In this document: piece after piece, positions 51,916 to 63,159 of the stretch | Numbering within the stretch: the stretch's first letter is position 1 | Layout of the letters: the number at the start of each line of letters is the position of its first letter | Assembly (NCBI RefSeq): GCF_018143015.1 | Contig: NC_054756.1 | Location: 31,121,940-31,185,939, forward strand | DNA: 64,000 bases | Reading direction: 5' to 3' | From: Lytechinus variegatus | Taxonomy: Eukaryota; Echinodermata; Echinoidea; Temnopleuroida; Toxopneustidae | Made by a program: the position numbers and the translations under genes | Notes under the pieces: model-generated | Databases searched by the model: none | What the model saw: only the letters and a program-made list of their open reading frames with translations | Told to the model about the DNA's origin: nothing

Positions 51916-53184
51916 CGGGTTATGACGTCGTCGGCTTTCAAGTCCCTGGTATTAATTCGTTGATTGATGTCTTCAGTCATGTCATAAGTTAGCGTTATAG
52001 ACGTATGTAATTCAAAAAAAAAGCAAAGCAAAGAAACCGAGTAGAGATTGAATAGGTACATGGATGCTTTTCTATCAACCTATATAAAAAACTCTAAAGC
52101 CAAAAGAAATCCAAAAGTCAAGAGAATTTTTTTTTGATTCGTTATAATCGAATATTTTGTGTCATGTCTATCGTTCCGATAATAATAGCAACACATAAGC
52201 GTAGGTGATGATATTAAGATGTTGTTTCCTCTCACTTTATTTCATGTTTCACTTTTTGGAGCACTGAATGCCGATTTTCGGACGCGATTTTAGTCTGGGC
52301 TTCATTTCTGTAACATGTCAGAGACACAGGTGACAAGGGGGACCTCGCACACATTAGATTTTTTTTTAAAGTCAAATCAATGTTAGCCAATGCCTTTAGA
52401 GTCTTTCTATACTTAGCCCTACCTACGAAACATTGGAAATCGCTTTAAAATGTTGCTCATTTCTTTTCTATCATTTCAACTGGACTTTGCAGATATTACC
52501 TGCCAATTCCGTCTCCTGAGAGGCCGGCCAAAAACGTATGCCGCAAGATGGCAGCAATCTCATTTAGCGGACGGACGGACGGCATGGTGTCGAAAGATGT
52601 ATCCGTTGGCATTTCTAGACATTATCTAGCCCTGCAGTTTTGCCTCTTTTAACACTATGACGTCATTTTTCGGGATGCGCACCCCTGGGTGACGAAACAA
52701 CCAACATGCTGCAGTAAACCATGATGCGCGCTCCTCGTTCCCTGGAGACCTCTTGATCTCGCAAACATTGCCTTTACTGGCGGGCATCGAACGGGAAGAA
52801 AAACGGATACCAACAATGGAATTGGATTAGAAGGAGATGGATGGAGTATCAAGTGGACGTCCTAGTGAACGAGCGAGCGACCAAACAAATAGACAAAAAA
52901 TGGAGGATCAATCAGCTATTTCATTTTCCATCATGCAGACAACAAGGAGGGAACGGGTGGGTAAAACAAGAAATCTTCTATTCGTCCTCGTGGTTTCTTT
53001 CTTATTTCTTTTTTGGTTTGTCTTTTTTTCCTGCTCTGTCAAGAAGGAGACGGGAAAAGAAGAGAGGCAAAAGTGATACTATAAGGAAAGCATTCTTTAA
53101 ACGAATAGAAGCGAAGAAACGAACAAAGAGGCACTTCATAGAAAATAAAATAAAATAAATAAATAGATGAATTGAAAATGAAAA
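51916..53184 (-). other. 5S rDNA intergenic spacer between satellite C and the first intact 5S gene
   Basis: A full-length spacer starting GGGTTATGACGTCG with the 19-bp extra segment (51,961-51,979). It marks the return from the disrupted blocks to ordinary 5S rDNA, and its far end adjoins a complete 5S gene. Confidence 0.94.
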
Positions 53185-53186
53185 AA
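53181..53186 (-). terminator. RNA polymerase III T-run terminator of 5S copy 1
   Basis: Six T residues on the minus strand directly after the GTAGGC end of the 5S gene. The other seven 5S copies have 6-7 T at the same place (54,589; 56,000; 57,408; 58,818; 60,224; 61,631; 63,037). Confidence 0.9.
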
Positions 53187-53304
53187 GCCTACAACACCCG
53201 GTATTCCCAGGCGGTCTCCCATCCAAGTACTAACCGAGCCCTATGCTGCTTGACTTCGGTGATCGGACGAGAACCGGTATATTCAGCATGGTATGGTCGT
53301 AGGC
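53185..53304 (-). rRNA. 5S ribosomal RNA, copy 1
   Basis: Transcribed by RNA polymerase III into the 120-nt RNA of the large ribosomal subunit. Read on the minus strand it starts GCCTACGACCATACCATGCT and ends GTTGTAGGC-TT; the two ends pair to form helix I. The internal control region is present: an A-box-like AAGCAGCATAGGGCTCGG and a C-box-like GGATGGGAGACCGCCTGGGA. No deviation from the array consensus; identical to copies 2, 4 and 5. First intact gene after the disrupted blocks. Confidence 0.98.
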
Positions 53305-54592
53305 TCTTGCTTGTTAAAATTCAAGCTATTTAAATGGTCAGGCGGGTTATGACGTCATCGGCTTTCAAGTCCCTGGTATTAATTCGTTGTCATAAGTTAG
53401 CGTTATAGACGTATGTAATTCAAAAAAAAAGCAAAGCAAAGAAACCGAGTAGAGATTGAATAGGTACATGGATGCTTTTCTATCAACCTATATAAAAACT
53501 CTAAAGCCAAAAGAAATCCAAAAGTCAAGAGAATTTTTTTTTGATTCGTTATAATCGAATATTTTGTGTCATGTCTATCGTTCCGATAATAATAGCAACA
53601 CATAAGCGTAGGTGATGATATTAAGATGTTGTTTCCTCTCACTTTATTTCATGTTTCACTTTTTGAAGCACTGAATGCCGATTTTCGGACGCGATTTTAG
53701 TCTGGGCTTCATTTCTGTAACATGTCAGAGACACAGGTGACAAGGGGGACCTCGCACACATTAGATTTTTTTTAAAGTCAAATCAATGTTAGCCAATGCC
53801 TTTAGAGTCTTTCTATACTTAGCCCTACCTACGAAACATTGGAAATCGCTTTAAAATGTTGCTCATTTCTTTTCTATCATTTCAACTGGACTTTGCAGAT
53901 ATTACCTGCCAATTCCGTCTCCTGAGAGGCCGGCCAAAAAACGTATGCCGCAAGATGGCAGCAATCTCATTTAGCGGACGGACGGACGGCATGGTGTCGA
54001 AAGATGTATCCGTTGGCATTTCTAGACATTATCAAGCCCTGCAGTTTTGCCCTCTTTAAACACTATGACGTCATTTTTCGGGATGCGCACCCCTGGGTGA
54101 CGAAACAACCAACATGCTGCAGTAAACCATGATGCGCGCTCCTCGTTCCCTGGAGACCTCTTGATCTCGCAAACATTGCCTTTACTGGCGGGCATCGAAC
54201 GGGAAGAAAAACGGATACCAACAATGGAATTGGATTAGAAGGAGATGGATGGAGTATCAAGTGGACGTCCTAGTGAACGAGCGAGCGACCAAACAAATAG
54301 ACAAAAAATGGAGGATCAATCAGCTATTTCGTTTTCCATCATGCAGACAACAAGGAGGGAACGGGTGGGTAAAACAAGAAATCTTCTATTCGTCCTCGTG
54401 GTTTCTTTCTTATTTCTTTTTTGGTTTGTCTTTTTTTCCTGCTCTGTCAAGAAGGAGACGGGAAAAGAAGAGAGGCAAAAGTGATACTATAAGGAAAGCA
54501 TTCTTTAAACGAATAGAAGCGAAGAAACGAACAAAGAGGCACTTCATAGAAAATAAAATAAAATAAATAAATAGATGAATTGAAAATGAAAA
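53305..54592 (-). other. 5S rDNA intergenic spacer 1
   Basis: The ordinary spacer. It holds the 5S upstream flank, two TGACGTCA palindromes (53,350 and 54,066), a C/G-rich segment with CGGACGGACGG, and a purine-rich end before the next terminator. It lacks the 19 bp found in the satellite-adjacent spacers. No gene was recognised. The same spacer with minor changes follows at 54,713-56,004, 56,126-57,411, 57,532-58,822, 58,943-60,227, 60,347-61,634 and 61,754-63,040. Confidence 0.94.
53327..53335 (-). promoter_or_regulatory. TATA-like element upstream of 5S copy 1
   Basis: ATTTAAATA on the minus strand at about -31 to -23 from the 5S start. An upstream TATA-like box at this distance assists RNA polymerase III at 5S genes in several animals. 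It is kept in all eight repeats (copy 4 has lost one A) and is absent from the two disrupted units, where this flank is deleted. Confidence 0.5.
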
Positions 54593-54712
54593 AAGCCTAC
54601 AACACCCGGTATTCCCAGGCGGTCTCCCATCCAAGTACTAACCGAGCCCTATGCTGCTTGACTTCGGTGATCGGACGAGAACCGGTATATTCAGCATGGT
54701 ATGGTCGTAGGC
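54593..54712 (-). rRNA. 5S ribosomal RNA, copy 2
   Basis: Identical to copy 1 over the 118 bp of coding sequence, with the same T-run terminator and upstream TATA-like box. Distance to copy 1 is 1,408 bp. Confidence 0.98.
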
Positions 54713-56004
54713 TCTTGCTTGTTAAAATTCAAGCTATTTAAATGGTCAGGCGGGTTATGACGTCATCGGCTTTCAAGTCCCTGGTATTAATTCGTTGTCA
54801 TAAGTTAGCGTTATAGACGTATGTAATTCAAAAAAAAAAGCAAAGCAAAGAAACCGAGTAGAGATTGAATAGGTACATGGATGCTTTTCTATCAACCTAT
54901 ATAAAAACTCTAAAGCCAAAAGAAATCCAAAAGTCAAGAGAATTTTTTTTTGATTCGTTATAATCGAATATTTTGTGTCATGTCTATCGTTCCGATAATA
55001 ATAGCAACACATAAGCGTAGGTGATGATATTAAGATGTTGTTTCCTCTCACTTTATTTCATGTTTCACTTTTTGAAGCACTGAATGCCGATTTTCGGACG
55101 CGATTTTAGTCTGGGCTTCATTTCTGTAACATGTCAGAGACACAGGTGACAAGGGGGACCTCGCACACATTAGATTTTTTTTAAAGTCAAATCAATGTTA
55201 GCCAATGCCTTTAGAGTCTTTCTATACTTAGCCCTACCTACGAAACATTGGAAATCGCTTTAAAATGTTGCTCATTTCTTTCTATCATTTCAACTGGACT
55301 TTGCAGATATTACCTGCCAATTCCGTCTCCTGAGAGGCCGGCCAAAAAACGTATGCCGCAAGATGGCAGCAATCTCATTTAGCGGACGGACGGACGGCAT
55401 GGTGTCGAAAGATGTATCCGTTGGCATTTCTAGACATTATCTAGCCCTGCAGTTTTGCCTCTTTTAACACTATGACGTCATTTTTCGGGATGCGCACCCC
55501 TGGGTGACGAAACAACCAACCAACATGCAGTAAACCATGATGCGCGCTCCTCGTTCCCTGGAGACCTCTTGATCTCGCAAACATTGCCTTTACTGGCGGG
55601 CATCGAACGGGAAGAAAAACGGATACCAACAATGGAATTGGATTAGAAGGAGATGGATGGAGTATCAAGTGGACGTCCTAGTGAACGAGCGAGCGACCAA
55701 ACAAATAGACAAAAAATGGAGGATCAATCAGCTATTTCGTTTTCCATCATGCAGACAACAAGGAGGGAACGGGTGGGTAAAACAAGAAATCTTCTATTCG
55801 TCCTCGTGTTTTCTTTCTTATTTCTTTTTTGGTTTGTCTTTTTTTCCTGCTCTGTCAAGAAGGAGACGGGAAAAGAAGAGAGGCAAAAGTGGATACTATA
55901 AGGAAAGCATTCTTTAAAACGAATAGAAGCGAAGAAACGAACAAAGAGGCACTTCATAGAAAATAAAATAAAATAAATAAATAGATGAATGGAAAAATGA
56001 AAAA

Positions 56005-56125
56005 AAGCCTACAACACCCGGTATTCCCAGGCGGTCTCCCCATCCAAGTACTAACCGAGCCCTATGCTGCTTGACTTCGGTGATCGGACGAGAACCGGTA
56101 TATTCAGCATGGTATGGTCGTAGGC
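56005..56125 (-). rRNA. 5S ribosomal RNA, copy 3 (one extra base)
   Basis: Complete except for one extra base in the TCTCCCATCC run (the plus strand reads CTCCCCATCC), which falls in the C-box part of the internal promoter. A homopolymer miscount in the consensus is as likely as a real variant. Confidence 0.93.
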
Positions 56126-57411
56126 TCTTGCTTGTTAAAATTCAAGCTATTTAAATGGTCAGGCGGGTTATGACGTCATCGGCTTTCAAGTCCCTGGTAT
56201 TAATTCGTTGTCATAAGTTAGCGTTATAGACGTATGTAATAAAAAAAAAAAGCAAAGCAAAGAAACCGAGTAGAGATTGAATAGGTACATGGATGCTTTT
56301 CTATCAACCTATATAAAAACTCTAAAGCCAAAAGAAATCCAAAAGTCAAGAGAATTTTTTTTTGATTCGTTATAATCGAATATTTTGTGTCATGTCTATC
56401 GTTCCGATAATAAAGCAACACATAAGCGTAGGTGATGATATTAAGATGTTGTTTCCTCTCACTTTATTTCATGTTTCACTTTTTGAAGCACTGAATGCCG
56501 ATTTTCGGACGCGATTTTAGTCTGGGCTTCATTTCTGTAACATGTCAGAGACACAGGTGACAAGGGGGACCTCGCACACATTAGATTTTTTTTAAAGTCA
56601 AATCAATGTTAGCCAATGCCTTTAGAGTCTTTCTATACTTAGCCCTACCTACGAAACATTGGAAATCGCTTTAAAATGTTGCTCATTTCTTTTCTATCAT
56701 TTCAACTGGACTTTGCAGATATTACCTGCCAATTCCGTCTCCTGAGAGGCCGGCCAAAAAACGTATGCCGCAAGATGGCAGCAATCTCATTTAGCGGACG
56801 GACGGCAGTGCAATGTCGAAAGATGTATCCGTTGGCATTTCTAGACATTATCTAGCCCTGCAGTTTTGCCTCTTTTAACACTATGACGTCATTTTTCGGG
56901 ATGCGCACCCCTGGGTGACGAAACAACCAACATGCTGCAGTAAACACATGATGCGCGCTCCTCGTTCCCTGGAGACCTCTTGATCTCGCAAACATTGCCT
57001 TTACTGGCGGGCATCGAACGGGAAGAAAAACGGATACCAACAATGGAATTGGATTAGAAGGAGATGGATGGAGTATCAAGTGGACGTCCTAGTGAACGAG
57101 CGAGCGACCAAACAAATAGACAAAAAATGGAGGATCAATCAGCTATTTCGTTTTCCATCATGCAGACAACAAGGAGGGAACGGGTGGGTAAAACAAGAAA
57201 TCTTCTATTCGTCCTCGTGGTTTCTTTCTTATTTCTTTTTTGTTTGTCTTTTTTTTCCTGCTCTGTCAAGAAGGAGACGGGAAAAGAAGAGAGGCAAAAG
57301 TGATACTATAAGGAAAGCATTCTTTAAACGAATAGAAGCGAAGAAACGAACAAAGAGGCACTTCATAGAAAATAAAATAAAATAAATAAATAGATGAATT
57401 GAAAATGAAAA

Positions 57412-57531
57412 AAGCCTACAACACCCGGTATTCCCAGGCGGTCTCCCATCCAAGTACTAACCGAGCCCTATGCTGCTTGACTTCGGTGATCGGACGAGAA
57501 CCGGTATATTCAGCATGGTATGGTCGTAGGC
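57412..57531 (-). rRNA. 5S ribosomal RNA, copy 4
   Basis: Identical to copy 1. The upstream TATA-like box lacks one A (CTATTTAATGG). The neighbouring spacers contain a few small changes, including a GGACGGCAGTGCAATGTCG variant near 56,800. Confidence 0.98.
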
Positions 57532-58822
57532 TCTTGCTTGTTAAAATTCAAGCTATTTAATGGTCAGGCGGGTTATGACGTCATCGGCTTTCAAGTCCCT
57601 GGTATTATTCGTTGTCATAAGTTAGCGTTAAGACGTATGTAATTCCAAAAAAAAAAAGCAAAGCAAAGAAACCGAGTAGAGATTGAATAGGTACATGGAT
57701 GCTTTTCTATCAACCTATATAAAAACTCTAAAGCCAAAAGAAATCCAAAAGTCAAGAGAATTTTTTTTTTGATTCGTTATAATCGAATATTTTGTGTCAT
57801 GTCTATCGTTCCGATAATAATAGCAACACATAAGCGTAGGTGATGATATTAAGATGTTGTTTCCTCTCACTTTATTTCATGTTTCACTTTTTGAAGCACT
57901 GAATGCCGATTTTCGGACGCGATTTTAGTCTGGGCTTCATTTCTGTAACATGTCAGAGACACAGGTGACAAGGGGGACCTCGCACACATTAGATTTTTTT
58001 TAAAGTCAAATCAATGTTAGCCAATGCCTTTAGAGTCCTTTCTATACTTAGCCCTACCTACGAAACATTGGAAATCGCTTTAAAATGTTGCTCATTTCTT
58101 CTTCTATCATTTCAACTGGACTTTGCAGATATTACCTGCCATTCCGTCTCCTGAGAGGCCGGCCAAAAAACGTATGCCGCAAGATGGCAGCAATCTCATT
58201 TAGCGGACGGACGGACGGCATGGTGTCGAAAGATGTATCCGTTGGCATTTCTAGACATTATCTAGCCCTGCAGTTTTGCCTCTTAAACACTATGACGTCA
58301 TTTTTCGGGATGCGCACCCCTGGGTGACGAAACAACCAACATGCTGCAGTAAACCATGATGCGCGCTCCTCGTTCCCTGGAGACCTCTTGATCTCGCAAA
58401 CATTGCCTTTACTGGCGGGCATCGAACGGGAAGAAAACGGATACCAACAATGGAATTGGATTAGAAGGAGATGGATGGAGTATCAAGTGGACGTCCTAGT
58501 GAACGAGCGAGCGACCAAACAAATAGACAAAAAATGGAGGATCAATCAGCTATTTCGTTTTCCATCATGCAGACAACAAGGAGGGAACGGGTGGGTAAAA
58601 CAAGAAATCTTCTATTCGTCCTCGTGGTTTCTTTCTTATTTCTTTTTTTTTGGTTTGTCTTTTTTTCCTGCTCTGTCAAGAAGGAGACGGGAAAAGAAGA
58701 GAGGCAAAAGTGATACTATAAGGAAAGCATTCTTTAAACGAATAGAAGCGAAGAAACGAACAAAGAGGCACTTCATAGAAAATAAAATAAAATAAAATAA
58801 ATAGATGAATGGAAATGAAAAA

Positions 58823-58942
58823 AAGCCTACAACACCCGGTATTCCCAGGCGGTCTCCCATCCAAGTACTAACCGAGCCCTATGCTGCTTGACTTCGGTGA
58901 TCGGACGAGAACCGGTATATTCAGCATGGTATGGTCGTAGGC
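58823..58942 (-). rRNA. 5S ribosomal RNA, copy 5
   Basis: Identical to copy 1, with a 7-T terminator. Last perfect copy before a run of variant genes. Confidence 0.98.
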
Positions 58943-60227
58943 TCTTGCTTGTTAAAATTCAAGCTATTTAAATGGTCAGGCGGGTTATGACGTCATCGGC
59001 TTTCAAGTCCCTGGTATTAATTCGTTGTCATAAGTTAGCGTTATAGACGTATGTAATTCAAAAAAAAGCAAAGCAAAGAAACCGAGTAGAGATTGAATAG
59101 GTACATGGATGCTTTTCTATCAACCTATATAAAAACTCTAAAGCCAAAAGAAATCCAAAAGTCAAGAGAATTTTTTTTTGATTCGTTATAATCGAATATT
59201 TTGTGTCATGTCTATCGTTCCGATAATAATAGCAACACATAAGCGTAGGTGATGATATTAAGATGTTGTTTCCTCTCACTTTATTTCATGTTTCACTTTT
59301 TGAAGCACTGAATGCCGATTTTCGGACGCGATTTTAGTCTGGGCTTCATTTCTGTAACATGTCAGAGACACAGGTGACAAGGGGGACCTCGCACACATTA
59401 GATTTTTTTTAAAGTCAAATCAATGTTAGCCAATGCCTTTAGAGTCTTTCTATACTTAGCCCTACCTACGAACATTGGAAATCGCTTTAAAATGTTGCTC
59501 ATTTCTTTTCTATCATTTCAACTGGACTTTGCAGATATTACCTGCCAATTCCGTCTCCTGAGAGGCCGGCCAAAAAACGTATGCCGCAAGATGGCAGCAA
59601 TCTCATTTAGCGGACGGACGGACGCATGGTGTCGAAAGATGTATCCGTTGGCATTTCTAGACATTATCTAGCCATGCAGTTTTGCCTCTTTTAAACACTA
59701 TGACGTCATTTTTCGGGATGGCGCACCCCAGGTGACGAAACAACCAACATGCTGCAGTAAACCATGATGCGCGCTCCTCGTTCCCTGGAGACCTCTTGAT
59801 CTCGCAAACATTGCCTTTACTGGCGGGCATCGAACGGGAAGAAAAACGGATACCAACAATGGAATTGGATTAGAAGGAGATGGATGGAGTATCAAGTGGA
59901 CGTCCTAGTGAACGAGCGAGCGACCAAACAAATAGACAAAAAATGGAGGATCAATCAGCTATTTCGTTTTCCATCATGCAGACAACAAGGAGGGAACGGG
60001 TGGGTAAAACAAGAAATCTTCTATTCGTCCTCGTGGTTTCTTTCTTATTTCTTTTTGGTTTGTCTTTTTTTTCCTGCTCTGTCAAGAAGGAGACGGGAAA
60101 AGAAGAGAGGCAAAAGTGATACTATAAGGAAAGCATTCTTTAAACGAATAGAAGCGAAGAAACGAACAAAGAGGCACTTCATAGAAAATAAAATAAAATA
60201 AATAAATAGATGAATTGAAAATGAAAA

Positions 60228-60346
60228 AAGCCTACAACACCCGGTATTCCCAGGCGGTCTCCCATCCCAAGTACTAACCGAGCCTATGCTGCTTGACTTC
60301 GGTGATCGGACGAGAACCGGTATATCAGCATGGAATGGTCGTAGGC
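60228..60346 (-). rRNA. 5S ribosomal RNA, copy 6 (variant)
   Basis: Full span but with about four differences from the consensus: an extra C at ATCCCAAG, a missing C at GAGCCTATG, a missing T at TATATCAGC and a T-to-A at GGAATGG (plus-strand reading). Two fall in or near the internal promoter. It may be a pseudogene or an unpolished stretch of consensus, since the adjoining spacer also shows extra indels. Confidence 0.85.
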
Positions 60347-61634
60347 TCTTGCTTGTTAAAATTCAAGCTATTTAAATGGTCAGGCGGGTTATGACGTCAT
60401 CGGCTTTCAAGTCCCTGGTATTAATTCGTTGTCATAATTTAGCGTTATAGACGTATGTAATTCAAAAAAAAAGCAAAGCAAAGAAACCGAGTAGAGATTG
60501 AATAGGTACATGGATGCTTTTCTATCAACCTATATAAAAACTCTAAAGCCAAAAGAAATCCAAAAGTCAAGAAATTTTTTTTTTGATTCGTTATAATCGA
60601 ATATTTTGTGTCATGTCTATCGTTCCGATAATAATAGCAACACATAAGCGTAGGTGTGATATTAAGATGTTGTTTCCTCTCACTATATTTCATGTTTCAC
60701 TTTTTGAAGCACTGAATGCCGATTTTCGGACGGGCGAATTTAGTCTGGGCTTCATTTCTGTAACATGTCAGAGACACAGGTGACAAGGGGGACCTCGCAC
60801 ACATTAGATTTTTTTTAAAGTCAAATCAATGTTAGCCAATGCCTTTAGAGTCTTTCTATACTTAGCCCTACCTACGAAACATTGGAAATCGCTTTAAAAT
60901 GTTGCTCATTTCTTTTCTATCATTTCAACTGGACTTTGCAGATATTACCTGCCAATTCCGTCTCCAGAAGGCCGCCAAAAAACGTATGCCGCAAGATGGC
61001 AGCAATCTCATTTAGCGGACGGACGGACGGCATGGTGTCGAAAGATGTATCCGTTGGCATTTCTAGACATTATCTAGCCCTGCAGTTTTGCCTCTTTTAA
61101 CACTATGACGTCATTTTTTCGGATGGCGCACCCCTGGGTGACGAAACAACCAACATGCTGCAGTAAACCATGATGCGCGCTCCTCGTTCCCTGGAGACCT
61201 CTTGATCTCGCAAACATTGCCTTTACTGGCGGGCATCGAACGGGAAGAAAAACGGATACCAACAATGGAATTGGATTAGAAGGAGATGGATGGAGTATCA
61301 AGTGGACGTCCTAGTGAACGAGCGAGCGACCAAACAAATAGACCAAAAAAAGGAGGATCAATCAGCTATTTCGTTTTCCATCATAGCAGACAACAAGGAG
61401 GGAACGGGTGGGTAAAACAAGAAATCTCTATTCGTCCTCGTGGTTTCTTTCTTATTTCTTTTTTGGTTTGTCTTTTTTTTCCTGCTCTGTCAAGAAGGAG
61501 ACGGGAAAAGAAGAGAGGCAAAAGTGATACTAAAGGAAAGCATTCTTTAAACGAATAGAAGCGAAGAAACGAACAAAGAGGCACTTCATAGAAAATAAAA
61601 TAAAATAAATAAATAGATGAATTGAAAATGAAAA

Positions 61635-61753
61635 AAGCCTACAACACCCGGTATTCCCAGGCGGTCCCCATCCAAGTACTAAACCGATCCCTATGCTGCA
61701 TGACTTCGGTGATCGGACGAGAACGGTATATTACAGCTGGTATGGTCGTAGGC
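61635..61753 (-). pseudogene. 5S ribosomal RNA, copy 7 (most divergent; possible pseudogene)
   Basis: Recognisable over its full length with about seven differences from the consensus, including a lost base at GCGGTCCCCATCC, changes at AAACCGATCC and CTGCATGAC, a lost C at GAACGGTATA and a rearranged TTACAGCTGG. Several would weaken conserved helices. The flanking spacer is similarly rough, so sequence error is a serious alternative to true decay. Confidence 0.7.
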
Positions 61754-63040
61754 TCTTGCTTGTTAAAATTCAAGCTATTTAAATGGTCAGGCGGTTATGA
61801 CGTCATCGGCTTTCAAGTCCCTGGTATTAATTCGTTGTCATAAGTTAGCGTTATAGACGTATGTAATTCAAAAAAAAAAGCAAAGCAAAGAAACCGAGTA
61901 GAGATTGAATAGGTACATGGATGCTTTTCTATCAACCTATATAAAAAACTCTAAAGCCAAAAGAAATCCAAAAGTCAAGAGAATTTTTTTTTGATTCGTT
62001 ATAATCGAATATTTTGTGTCATGTCTATCGTTCCGATAATAATAGCAACACATAAGCGTAGGTGATGATATTAAGATGTTGTTTCCTCTCACTTTATTTC
62101 ATGTTTCACTTTTTGAAGCACTGAATGCCGATTTTCGGACGCGATTTTAGTCTGGGCTTCATTTCTGTAACATGTCAGAGACACAGGTGACAAGGGGGAC
62201 CTCGCACACATTAGATTTTTTTTAAAGTCAAATCAATGTTAGCCAATGCCTTTAGAGTCTTTCTATACTTAGCCCTACCTACGAAACATTGGAAATCGCT
62301 TTAAAATGTTGCTCATTTCTTTTCTATCATTTCAACTGGACTTTGCAGATATTACCTGCCAATTCCGTCTCCTGAGAGGCCGGCCAAAAAACGTATGCCG
62401 CAAGATGGCAGCAATCTCATTTAGCGGACGGACGGACGGCATGGTGTCGAAAGATGTATCCGTTGGCATTTCTAGACATTATCTAGCCTGCAGTTTTGCC
62501 TCTTTTAACACTATGACGTCATTTTTCGGGATGCGCACCCCTGGGTGACGAAACAACCAACATGCTGCAGTAAACCATGATGCGCGCTCCTCGTTCCCTG
62601 GAGACCTCTTGATCTCGCAAACATTGCCTTTACTGGCGGGCATCGAACGGGAAGAAAAACGGATACCAACAATGGAATTGGATTAGAAGGAGATGGATGG
62701 AGTATCAAGTGGACGTCCTAGTGAACGAGCGAGCGACCAAACAAATAGACAAAAAATGGAGGATCAATCAGCTATTTCGTTTTCCATCATGCAGACAACA
62801 AGGAGGGAACGGGTGGGTAAAACAAGAAATCTTCTATTCGTCCTCGTGGTTTCTTTCTTATTTCTTTTTTGGTTTGTCTTTTTTTCTTGCTCTGTCAAGA
62901 AGGAGACGGGAAAAGAAGAGAGGCAAAAGTGATACTATAAGGAAAGCATTCTTTAAACGAATAGAAGCGAAGAAACGAACAAAGAGGCACTTCATAGAAA
63001 ATAAAATAAAATAAATAAATAGATGAATTGAAAATGAAAA

Positions 63041-63159
63041 AAGCCTACAACACCGGTATTCCCAGGCGGTCTCCCATCCAAGTACTAACCGAGCCCTATG
63101 CTGCTTGACTTCGGTGATCGGACGAGAACCGGTATATTCAGCATGGTATGGTCGTAGGC
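63041..63159 (-). rRNA. 5S ribosomal RNA, copy 8 (one base short)
   Basis: Matches copy 1 except for one missing base in the CACCCGG run (the plus strand reads CACCGGTATT) near the RNA's 3' side. Upstream TATA-like box and T-run terminator are intact. Confidence 0.93.

Noticed and set aside
52655-52852. 65-aa minus-strand frame in 5S spacers
   Set aside because: Same reasoning: repeated non-coding spacer, disrupted in some copies.
52841-53158. 105-aa frame conserved in every 5S spacer
   Set aside because: Conserved because the array is homogenised; several copies carry frame-changing indels without any compensating pattern, and it has no recognisable domain.
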